NCBI GenBank assembly: GCA_045643185.1
Contig: JAZUKH010000180.1
Coordinates: forward strand, 1-16,968
Length of the DNA stretch: 16,968 bases
Source of the DNA: RGIG464 sp045643185
Lineage (GTDB): Bacteria > Myxococcota_A > Bradymonadia > UBA4248
Direction: 5' to 3'
Shown: one piece after another, positions 7,765 through 13,865 of the stretch
Position numbering within the stretch: the first letter of the stretch is position 1
Layout: each line of letters begins with the position of its first letter
Made by a program: the position numbers and the translations under genes
The notes under the pieces: model-generated
The model's database searches: none
What the model was told of the DNA's origin: nothing
The model's input: only the letters and a program-made list of their open reading frames with translations

Positions 7765-7778
7765 GGGGAGTTTTCCCC
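7765..7778 (+). promoter_or_regulatory. Small GGGGA/TCCCC hairpin in the leader of the DUF6935-like gene
   Basis: GGGGA (7765-7769) pairs with TCCCC (7774-7778) around GTTT. It lies 31 nt before the start at 7809. A weak T-rich stretch follows, so it could be a poor terminator of the gpsA transcript. It also resembles stem h3 of the intergenic repeat family, but no h1 or h2 lies beside it. Confidence 0.3.
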
Positions 7779-7808
7779 GTTTCATTCTTTCACAAGGGAG
7801 ATAGCATT

Positions 7809-8363
7809 ATGACAAACTTCAAACGTATGATGATGACCACGGCGCTTGTTCTTGGTATGACTTGCGGATTAGCTTTGAATGCTTCGGCAAAAGTGCCCGC
7901 TGACATGCAGGAATTCCAGGTTAAGTATGATAAAGAAGCTAAGACGCCTGAAGGCGCGGTCAAACTTTGGCTCGAAGGCGTCATGCTTTTCCAGGATCGT
8001 TCCACGCGTGACCTCGGCCGTCAGATCCTGCTCGCGATGACCGACAACCTTCCGGCGGACTTTGAGCGTAATGCCGCGCATTCTACGTTCATCAACCGTG
8101 TGACCGAAAAACCTTACATTATTAAATCCTATTGCGCGGGTGCTACGCCCGATAATGCTTACAAAGCCGACATCGACAAATGCGAGTTGACCGTGACCAA
8201 ATCGGCAGCTTCCGTTTATGAAGAAGGCATCTGGGAAGTTCAGATCAAGAGCTCGGGTGCTGATTCGCCCCGTCAGATCAAACTCATTCAGGATGGCGAT
8301 CACTGGAAGATCTCTACCTATCCTGGGATTTACTCCGACGTTCGCGCGCCGAAAGCTAAGTAA
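7809..8363 (+). CDS. Exported DUF6935-like protein
   Basis: The ATG at 7809 is chosen because AAGGGAG (7794-7800) lies 8 nt upstream; the in-frame extension back to 7761 starts with TTG and has no such site. The 184-residue product has a signal peptide with a likely cleavage site after ASA (residue 27), so it is probably periplasmic or secreted. The body contains TPEGAVKLWLEGVML, then YCAGATPDNAY, then VQIKSSGADSPRQIKL, ending WKISTYPGIYSDVRAP. From memory these match DUF6935 proteins, best known from Clostridia; a domain search should confirm. Function unknown. A strong terminator follows, and spacing from gpsA (131 nt) suggests its own promoter. Confidence 0.85.
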   Translation: MTNFKRMMMTTALVLGMTCGLALNASAKVPADMQEFQVKYDKEAKTPEGAVKLWLEGVMLFQDRSTRDLGRQILLAMTDNLPADFERNAAHSTFINRVTEKPYIIKSYCAGATPDNAYKADIDKCELTVTKSAASVYEEGIWEVQIKSSGADSPRQIKLIQDGDHWKISTYPGIYSDVRAPKAK

Positions 8364-8373
8364 AACAATTTTT

Positions 8374-8405
8374 GTGGCCGGCTTGACCGGCCACCTTTCG
8401 TTTTT
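8374..8405 (+). terminator. Rho-independent terminator
   Basis: GTGGCCGG (8374-8381) and CCGGCCAC (8387-8394) form a perfect 8-bp stem around CTTGA. A T-rich tail ending in five T follows at 8401-8405. It lies 10 nt after the stop of the DUF6935-like gene. Confidence 0.9.
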
Positions 8406-8527
8406 ACGTTGAATTGTGGATAGCTGATGTGAAGCTGCAGTTCAGCCTAGGGCGAGCCTGAAGGCGTTGTTATCTCGTGCGCTTCCATATTCTTAATATC
8501 TATACTTAAAAAATATCTTACGAATCA

Positions 8528-9127
8528 ATGAAGTTGGATGTTTATTATTTAGTCATTCCCGATGAAGCTGCGTTGGCGTCGATGGATAAGTGGATCTCAT
8601 CGGTGGCTAAGAATTCGACCGCGACGGATGGTGGCATTCGGATCTGGCTGACGCACGTGCCAGAGACGGCGACGAAGCCATTTTTGCATGCACGTCCGTT
8701 TGATCTGATCTCAAAACCTGTGAAGATCAGCGCCTCCGTGCGCGAAGAATATCAGGTCAGTCTTGGTGCTGCGCCCAAAAAGCACATGATCTGCAGCATG
8801 GACGGGGACGATGAAGCTGGTTTTGAAGTTTTGATGTCGATCGTGCTGGAAGTGATGAAACGCACAAAACAGGTCTATTTGTCGATCGACAATGACCTTG
8901 GAGCTCGTCTGTTTGGCCCCGGGCGTTTTGGTGAACCTTTTGAAGTTTCCAAATTAAAAAACTTACCTGGCGCGATTTATGAAGTTGCGCATGAAGATGA
9001 CGACGGGGAATTAAGCCTCGAATGGTTCGTCGATGACCGCTGGATGCGTGCTTATCAACAAAGTCGCAAGCTGGTCGATAAACCCACGGAAACGTTTTCA
9101 CGTTTCGCTTCACTTGATTATTTATAA
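8528..9127 (+). CDS. Hypothetical protein, 199 residues
   Basis: Not recognised. The product begins MKLDVYYLVIPDE, has no signal peptide or membrane segment, and reads as a compact soluble alpha/beta protein. It has an Asp/Glu-rich loop (HEDDDGELSLEWF) near residue 160 and a hydrophobic helix FEVLMSIVLEVM near 100. No Shine-Dalgarno is visible before the ATG. A possible -10 box TATACT at 8501-8506 would give a short leader of about 15 nt. It follows a strong terminator, so it starts its own unit. The next gene, a lipoprotein, begins 10 nt after its stop, so the two are probably an operon. Confidence 0.75.
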   Translation: MKLDVYYLVIPDEAALASMDKWISSVAKNSTATDGGIRIWLTHVPETATKPFLHARPFDLISKPVKISASVREEYQVSLGAAPKKHMICSMDGDDEAGFEVLMSIVLEVMKRTKQVYLSIDNDLGARLFGPGRFGEPFEVSKLKNLPGAIYEVAHEDDDGELSLEWFVDDRWMRAYQQSRKLVDKPTETFSRFASLDYL

Positions 9128-9137
9128 GGAGGGCCAA

Positions 9138-10361
9138 ATGATGCGAAAACAATTATGTTTTGGCCTGATGGCTTTGATGTTGACCGGTTCGTTATTGACT
9201 GGTTGCAAAGGCACGACAGCGAATGTCAGTCTGGTTAAGTACCCTGTCTTTTGGACGGAACAGGGACAATATAAAACGATCACTGCAGTTGCGCCGGATA
9301 CCAACGACGAAGATTACTCGGCAGCCATTCTGCGAGCGATCTACAACGATATTGATTCGTACGACGTTTACGATTACTCGGATGCGACCGATTCAGCGGA
9401 TGATTTTGATCAGCCTGACAAAGCGTTGCTGCTCTATTCCACGCTCAACAGCACGGATGGGTATTACAGCATCAATTCGTATGAACGCACGTTGATCCAG
9501 CGTGTGAACTACGCCGACGGAACCTATCAGGACTTTGAGATCGAAATTCCGTATGTTCGCCGTGAACACGGCGGTGAAGCGAGTGTGACGATGACACTCA
9601 CGAAGTACGATCAGACCCCGGTGTATTCGATCAAGGCGAGTGGTGAATGCACGGACAGTGTTTTGTTTGACGAGGCGCCTTCGGAGCTTCGCGATATTTA
9701 TATTGAGGGACCGAATCCGTATTTGCCTCCGCCGCCTCCGCCGCCTCCGCCCGAATACGATGCTGACGGCAACGAATTGCCTCCGCCGCCTCCGCCGCCA
9801 CCTGAAATCCAGCCGACACGGTCGTATAGCCAGTGGTTGGGAAGCCGATACGTTCGCATGTTCCGCAACAGTTACATGACGAATTATGACGCGTATCTTC
9901 ACTATTTGAAGAACGAAGCTGAGGAAGAATATTCTGCCAATCCCGGAGCGTACAGTCAGCGTGTTTGTGCGGTTCGTGATGCGGCAGATAGTGCTCTCAG
10001 CGGTTTCGACCTGTATCGCGTTGAACGTGAGTTGGATGGTGGTGACGTCTTCCAGATACACCAAGGTGGAAAAGACATTCGTAAAACGGTTGAACTCAAG
10101 GATGGTGACATCTTCACGGTGTTCCTCAACCTGCCTGCGGAAGCTCGCTTGAACTCGTTCACGATCGTGGTCGAGATGACGTCAGGTTCTGGTGCGGAAA
10201 TCATGCGTGAGAATATCATTTATGAATCCGGTTACAAATTCGATCTGTCGATCTCTGGGCTTTATGAACAAACTGGTGGCGCAAAGAAATTTGATATCGT
10301 GCTTCTTAATAAGAACAACGAGGAGTTCGTACGACGTCATTTCTATGTTACGTACAGATAG
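9138..10361 (+). CDS. Proline-rich lipoprotein of unknown function
   Basis: The start at 9138 (or the adjacent ATG at 9141) is set by AAGGAGG at 9126-9132. The in-frame extension back to 9033 overlaps the previous gene and is rejected. The 407-residue product has a signal peptide ending in the canonical lipobox LTGC (Cys23, then Lys at +2). The mid-region holds 9 prolines (197-205), the linker EYDADGNEL, then 8 prolines (215-222). Flanks are rich in Tyr/Asp and probably beta-structured. The C-terminal half (FDLYRVERELDGGDVF... to FYVTYR) looks like a beta-sandwich domain, which is inference. Translating such proline runs normally needs elongation factor P. It is probably cotranscribed with the preceding gene. 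No family is recognised. Confidence 0.85.
   Translation: MMRKQLCFGLMALMLTGSLLTGCKGTTANVSLVKYPVFWTEQGQYKTITAVAPDTNDEDYSAAILRAIYNDIDSYDVYDYSDATDSADDFDQPDKALLLYSTLNSTDGYYSINSYERTLIQRVNYADGTYQDFEIEIPYVRREHGGEASVTMTLTKYDQTPVYSIKASGECTDSVLFDEAPSELRDIYIEGPNPYLPPPPPPPPPEYDADGNELPPPPPPPPEIQPTRSYSQWLGSRYVRMFRNSYMTNYDAYLHYLKNEAEEEYSANPGAYSQRVCAVRDAADSALSGFDLYRVERELDGGDVFQIHQGGKDIRKTVELKDGDIFTVFLNLPAEARLNSFTIVVEMTSGSGAEIMRENIIYESGYKFDLSISGLYEQTGGAKKFDIVLLNKNNEEFVRRHFYVTYR
9726..9803 (+). repeat. Two CCTCCGCCG-type proline-codon runs
   Basis: Runs at 9726-9752 (9 Pro codons) and 9780-9803 (8 Pro codons) are both built from the 9-nt unit CCTCCGCCG. They are separated by 27 nt. The matched unit and spacing suggest one run was copied from the other. 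Confidence 0.9.
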
Positions 10362-10384
10362 GTACGTATAATAAGCCACGTCAA

Positions 10385-10504
10385 GGCTGCCGCAGGCAGA
10401 AGGGGTAGCGGCGTATTTGGCGAAGGATGCGGCAGTGCCGTCCGGATCGGACGGTGCTGCCGCATCATTCGCCAAATAGCCGCGTAGGGGAAGGCTTTCC
10501 CCTC
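10385..10504 (+). repeat. Intergenic multi-hairpin repeat, copy C, with a long central stem
   Basis: Read on the plus strand: h1 CTGCC/GGCAG around GCA (10387-10399); h2 arms GCGGCGTATTT (10408-10418) and AAATAGCCGC (10474-10483); h3 AGGGGAA/TTCCCCT (10486-10503). The h2 spacer is itself a hairpin: arms 10419-10444 and 10448-10473 pair over 26 positions with one mismatch and two G-U pairs, around a 3-nt loop. The whole central stem is about 36 bp. It sits between the convergent ends of the proline-rich lipoprotein gene and udk, where it could stop transcription from both sides, although it has no long T run. Confidence 0.9.
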
Positions 10505-10542
10505 CTATTTAAGATAAAGCGGGTTTACGAAAACAATAGGGA

Positions 10543-11160
10543 TCAGGTTTCCTGATATTTTTTGAGACGTTCGATGATGAGGTCGAGGGCGATGAGGTTG
10601 CTTCCGCCTTCCGGAATGATGACGTCGGCGTAGCGTTTGGACGGTTCGACGAATTCGAGGTGCATCGGTCGGACCGAGTCGTAGTATTGTTTTCGAATGG
10701 AATCGAAGGTGCGGCCGCGTTCGCGCATATCGCGTCGAATACGGCGGAAGACGCGGATATCAGCGTCAGTATCAACGAAAATTTTGATATCGAGCATCTG
10801 TCGAAGGGGTTCGAAGCAGAAGAGCAGGATGCCTTCGACGATAATGACGGGCGTGGGCTCAATGTGCATCGTTTCTTCAGTGCGGGAATGGGTTTTGAAG
10901 TCGTACATGGGCACGTCGACGGCTTCGCCGCGTTTGAGCGCGCGCAGATGCTCGACGAGGAGTTCGCTTTCGAGGCTGGCGGGATGGTCGAAGTTGACAC
11001 TCTCGCGATCCTTCAGCGGAAGATGGGACAAATCGCGGTAATACCAGTCGAATGAAATGAGGTTGCTTGCTTCGCCGAGGCCTTCGCGAATTTTGCGGGC
11101 CAGTGTTGTTTTTCCGGAGCCAGTGCCGCCGGCAATGCCTAAGATCTTGGGTACCGTCAT
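10543..11160 (-). CDS. udk: Uridine kinase
   Basis: Cytoplasmic pyrimidine-salvage enzyme phosphorylating uridine (and usually cytidine) to the monophosphate with a nucleoside triphosphate donor. The 205 residues fit the family. The P-loop GGTGSGKTT is at residues 11-19. Other family motifs are FDWYYRDLSHLP, NFDHPASLE, MYDFKTHSR, IIVEGILLF, and the lid segment RRIRRDMRERGR. The minus-strand ribosome binding site GAAAGG (11175-11170) lies 9 nt before the ATG. A good -35 box with a small palindrome lies upstream. Copy C of the repeat lies just after its stop. Confidence 0.96.
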   Translation of the reverse strand: MTVPKILGIAGGTGSGKTTLARKIREGLGEASNLISFDWYYRDLSHLPLKDRESVNFDHPASLESELLVEHLRALKRGEAVDVPMYDFKTHSRTEETMHIEPTPVIIVEGILLFCFEPLRQMLDIKIFVDTDADIRVFRRIRRDMRERGRTFDSIRKQYYDSVRPMHLEFVEPSKRYADVIIPEGGSNLIALDLIIERLKKYQET

Positions 11161-11206
11161 TTGTTTATGCCTTTCAAAAAGTGGTCAAAAATCCCCCAAG
11201 TTGGCT

Positions 11207-11241
11207 ATTTTCGTTTGCTAACTGAATTGTGTCAAACAATT
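11207..11241 (-). promoter_or_regulatory. Probable udk promoter with a palindrome over the -35 box
   Basis: On the minus strand a perfect TTGACA (11235-11230) is followed after 17 nt by GAAAAT (11212-11207), a four-of-six match to the -10 box. AATTGT (11225-11230) and ACAATT (11236-11241) form a perfect inverted repeat around GTCAA, covering the -35 box. A regulator binding there would block transcription; this is inference. Confidence 0.5.
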
Positions 11242-11271
11242 GATGTGTTTTGCGCGCGAGAATTTTTGGGG

Positions 11272-12153
11272 TCAGTCGAGGTTCATTAAGCTCGCAAGGG
11301 CTTTTGTGTCCTCGAATTGTGGGCAATGACCGAATGTTTCAGGAAAGATGCGCGTACAGTTGTCGGGCAGGTAAGCGTCATAAAAATCGCGCATGCCTTG
11401 TGGTAGAACCTTGTCTTTTTGGCCCCAGATGAGTTGGATGGGGACTGGGCACTGTCTGAGTTCCTCTTTTGTGAGGATCATTTTTCGGACGGGCGACTCA
11501 GGATCCGTATCGTACTGGAGTATGGACGTGAGCAGCGTGAGAAAACACGGGTGCCTGGCGGTCATGAGGAGCTGTGGAGCGAGGATATCCGAGGAGAGTG
11601 AGGGTCTCACGAAGATTTTGTGGAGGATGTCGATCGCTTCCTGGTGAGTTGTGACGAAGAAGGGGGCGATGACGTCCTTGGCGGATGTCGGGAAGGGAGC
11701 GCCGGCCGGCGAGATGAGGATGGCGCGTGAGACGAGTTTGGGGTAGTCGAGGACAAAGCGCATGGCGAAAGCGCCGCCGAGTGAGTTTCCGACGATGATG
11801 GGTTTGTCGTCGGGCTCAAGTTCGCGCAGGATGACGGCTTTGACGATCTCGTAGGCGTCCAGAAAGGTGAAAGGCGGTTCAACAGCGGGTGAGAGACCGT
11901 GTCCGGGCAAGTCAAAGATGATGAATTTTGCGGCACGTCGGCTTAATTCCTTGATGAGTGGCATCCAGGAACTGGCGGTAGCGGCGAGTCCGTGGATGAG
12001 AACGACGGTCGGTCCGGAGCGCTTGAGCCCGGGCAGGGTCAAGACGTGAATCGTGTGATTCTTAATGTGTTTGAAGCCAGGGATCGTAAATGAAATGCGA
12101 GGGAACATGCGAAGCGCCTGAGAATTTGTGTGAAAAACTAAAGCTTTATGCAT
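11272..12153 (-). CDS. Alpha/beta-fold hydrolase
   Basis: A 293-residue hydrolase of the alpha/beta fold; its substrate cannot be told from sequence. The oxyanion segment LIHGLAATASSW is near residues 52-63. The nucleophile elbow GNSLGG has Ser124, and the likely acid and base are Asp247 (IWGQKDKVLP) and His276 (ETFGHCPQFE), so the triad appears complete. FDLPGHGLS at 80-88 is also typical. There is no clear signal peptide. No Shine-Dalgarno precedes the ATG at 12153; a second ATG at 12108 (residue 16) has AGG 8 nt upstream and is a plausible true start. It lies upstream of udk on the same strand, but udk seems to have its own promoter. Confidence 0.9.
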   Translation of the reverse strand: MHKALVFHTNSQALRMFPRISFTIPGFKHIKNHTIHVLTLPGLKRSGPTVVLIHGLAATASSWMPLIKELSRRAAKFIIFDLPGHGLSPAVEPPFTFLDAYEIVKAVILRELEPDDKPIIVGNSLGGAFAMRFVLDYPKLVSRAILISPAGAPFPTSAKDVIAPFFVTTHQEAIDILHKIFVRPSLSSDILAPQLLMTARHPCFLTLLTSILQYDTDPESPVRKMILTKEELRQCPVPIQLIWGQKDKVLPQGMRDFYDAYLPDNCTRIFPETFGHCPQFEDTKALASLMNLD

Positions 12154-12266
12154 ACGATTCAGTCGGAGGGTCGATTTTGTGTGGTATCCGCCTGTTTGCC
12201 TTCGGTTTCGCCCGGGGCTATCACAATTTCATATCCACCATGATGATATTAGGCTGAGTCGTAGTG

Positions 12267-12297
12267 AAAAAAAAGGGAACGTCGCAACGTTCCCTTT
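12267..12297 (-). terminator. Rho-independent terminator after the acidic Cys-cluster gene
   Basis: On the minus strand an 11-bp perfect stem (12297-12287 with 12282-12272) around a 4-nt loop runs into eight T (complement of 12267-12274). It lies 22 nt after the stop of the gene at 12320. It separates that gene from the hydrolase. Confidence 0.92.
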
Positions 12298-12319
12298 AAA
12301 TTAGGCTTGAATTGGAAGA

Positions 12320-13105
12320 TTAATCTTCGTCGAGATCGTCTTCGATGTCATCACCGTCATCGGGGTTATATGAGCAGATGAGGGGGAGGTTGGCTTCAAT
12401 GGCGTCATTGACGAGCTGATTGAGGATGTACCAGCAGATTTTACCTTCGCGGAGGGGGTCATCGCCGAAATCGAGGTCATCGACATTTTCGAGTTTGACG
12501 GAAGGATCGGTGTCGAGCGCTTTTCCAATGGCGTCGAGTTCGCGGCGCATAGCGTAGAGTGAAGCGATGTCGGTGCTGTTTTCGTCATCTTCGCAACAGC
12601 AGCATTCATCTTCGCATTCGCAGTCGCAGTGATGATCGCATTCACATTCATCGTCGTTATCGTCTTCCATGGAGATGACGGTGACAGTGTCGAAGTTGCT
12701 GGGGATCATGAAGCATTCCGCCGAGGAGATGCTGAGGATCGTGGGGAATTTTTTTGGACTGCAAGACTCGCCATTTTCGTCTTCGAGATCATCAAGGCGT
12801 TCAAAGACTTCGGAATCCCAAGGCTGTTCAGGATCGAGATCGCTGAGGGCATCGAGGTTGCCATCGAGTTCGAGGGCACCGGCAATGGCCTGAAGTGAGG
12901 AAAACTGGGCGTCAGAAAATGCACAAACATTGATTTCTTCGTCCGCTTTGGCGGGATCCGGATCAGGCTCTGACCAGCTCACGTCTTTGCCGTAAGCTTC
13001 ACACAAAACATTCTGGAGATCCGCGACTTCCTTGTTGACGTCGTCCTGATTTTCGCAGTGACAGTTCCAGTAGTCTTTGATTGCCATAATAAATAATTCG
13101 TACAT
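12320..13105 (-). CDS. Very acidic protein with an Asp/Glu/Cys cluster
   Basis: Not recognised. The ATG at 13105 has GAGG 9 nt upstream on the minus strand. The 261-residue product has no signal peptide and is strongly acidic throughout, ending DDGDDIEDDLDED. Residues 151-175 contain nine Cys (154, 156, 160, 162, 164, 168-171) and two His (158, 159) between Asp and Glu. N-terminal Cys15-His-Cys17 adds possible ligands. A metal-binding role is plausible but unproven. The C-terminal part (SLYAMRRELDAIGKALDTDP, then ICWYILNQLVNDAIEANLPLI) looks like ordinary folded helices. It is closed by its own terminator. The gene lies 77 nt downstream of folA on the same strand and might share its transcript. 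Confidence 0.75.
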   Translation of the reverse strand: MYELFIMAIKDYWNCHCENQDDVNKEVADLQNVLCEAYGKDVSWSEPDPDPAKADEEINVCAFSDAQFSSLQAIAGALELDGNLDALSDLDPEQPWDSEVFERLDDLEDENGESCSPKKFPTILSISSAECFMIPSNFDTVTVISMEDDNDDECECDHHCDCECEDECCCCEDDENSTDIASLYAMRRELDAIGKALDTDPSVKLENVDDLDFGDDPLREGKICWYILNQLVNDAIEANLPLICSYNPDDGDDIEDDLDED

Positions 13106-13182
13106 TTTGCTTTACCTCACAAAAAAGGAAGGAAAAATCGCGTCCAAAAGCGGCGCAACTACACATTAAAAATACTCCCATT

Positions 13183-13704
13183 TTAGCGCGGTTTGCAAGC
13201 AAAACGAACATAGTGTTCAAGCGAGAATCCGTCTTTTTGGGTCGTCGTGTCGAGTCGGAAATCGTTCAAATCGAGTGGAAAAAAACGGTCGCAATGAGCG
13301 TGAATCGGAATTCTGCTGAGAAAGATGTCGTCGAGGTCTGTCAGAGCGAGTTGATAGAGGTCCTGACCGCCGGCAACGTAGATGTGACGGTGTGCGGTGA
13401 GGGCTTTTTGGCGCAGTGTCGGCCAGTCGGTGGCCCAGAAAACCGCGTCGGTGTCGGGGTGGCACTGGTGGGTAAGGACGCCGATGATACGATTCGGCAA
13501 GGTCGGTGCTGGCAGCGTCTCGTAGGTTTTGCGGCCAAACAGCACGACACTTTGCTGGGTCTGTGCTTTAAAGAAGGCGCGGTCAGCGGGCAGGTCCCAA
13601 GGAATGACGCCATGACGTGCGATGCCGCCATCCAGGTCGACGGCGACGATGGCCGAAAGACGGATCGGTTCGGGGGGGCTGGCGCTTAATTTGTTTGTTG
13701 CCAT
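13183..13704 (-). CDS. folA: Dihydrofolate reductase
   Basis: Cytoplasmic enzyme reducing dihydrofolate to tetrahydrofolate with NADPH, needed for thymidylate, purine and methionine synthesis. The frame extends upstream to a TTG at 13788, but homology starts after the ATG at 13704, giving 173 residues; I use that start. Its Shine-Dalgarno is weak. Motifs: LSAIVAVDLDGGIARHGVIPWDLPADRAFFK with catalytic Asp41, VVLFGRKTYETLP for cofactor binding, and IYVAGGQDLYQLAL. No thyA neighbour is present. The upstream region, shared with the divergent lipoprotein gene, contains two perfect palindromes. Confidence 0.95.
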   Translation of the reverse strand: MATNKLSASPPEPIRLSAIVAVDLDGGIARHGVIPWDLPADRAFFKAQTQQSVVLFGRKTYETLPAPTLPNRIIGVLTHQCHPDTDAVFWATDWPTLRQKALTAHRHIYVAGGQDLYQLALTDLDDIFLSRIPIHAHCDRFFPLDLNDFRLDTTTQKDGFSLEHYVRFACKPR

Positions 13705-13724
13705 TTGTTTATTAAACCACGGTT

Positions 13725-13788
13725 TTGTGCTATATTGAATATAGTTCAACGTGGGACGAATTTGCCTTTTAGCAAATTCGTAGCACAA
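13725..13788. promoter_or_regulatory. Nested palindromes between folA and the divergent lipoprotein gene
   Basis: CTATATTGAATATAG (13730-13744) is a perfect 7-1-7 palindrome. ACGAATTTGC (13756-13765) and GCAAATTCGT (13772-13781) form a perfect 10-bp stem with a 6-nt loop. An outer pair TTGTGCTA (13725-13732) and TAGCACAA (13781-13788) encloses both. They lie just upstream of folA and 9 nt from the -35 box of the opposite gene. They are candidate operators or a folA leader structure. Confidence 0.6.
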
Positions 13789-13796
13789 TGATTTTT

Positions 13797-13824
13797 TTGA
13801 AAGTTATACGCCGGTCAGTATGAT
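13797..13824 (+). promoter_or_regulatory. Sigma-70-type promoter of the Ig-like lipoprotein gene
   Basis: TTGAAA (13797-13802) and TATGAT (13819-13824) each match consensus at five of six bases and are 16 nt apart. The start would be near 13831, giving a leader of about 35 nt. The ribosome binding site GGAGG (13856-13860) is the right half of the self-complementary CCTCCGGAGG (13851-13860). Confidence 0.7.
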
Positions 13825-13865
13825 ATGACAAGGTGTGAGAATATTGACCCCCTCCGGAGGAATGT

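Noticed and set aside
9033..9137. N-terminal extension of the proline-rich lipoprotein
   Set aside because: The extension overlaps the preceding gene in another frame and would bury the signal peptide. AAGGAGG before 9138 decides the start.
13705..13788. 28-residue N-terminal extension of dihydrofolate reductase
   Set aside because: It begins with TTG, passes through the palindromes, and has no counterpart in the family.
13851..13860. CCTCCGGAGG as a hairpin hiding the ribosome binding site
   Set aside because: The palindrome has no loop, so only a very weak 3-bp intramolecular stem could form. It is noted only as self-complementary sequence.
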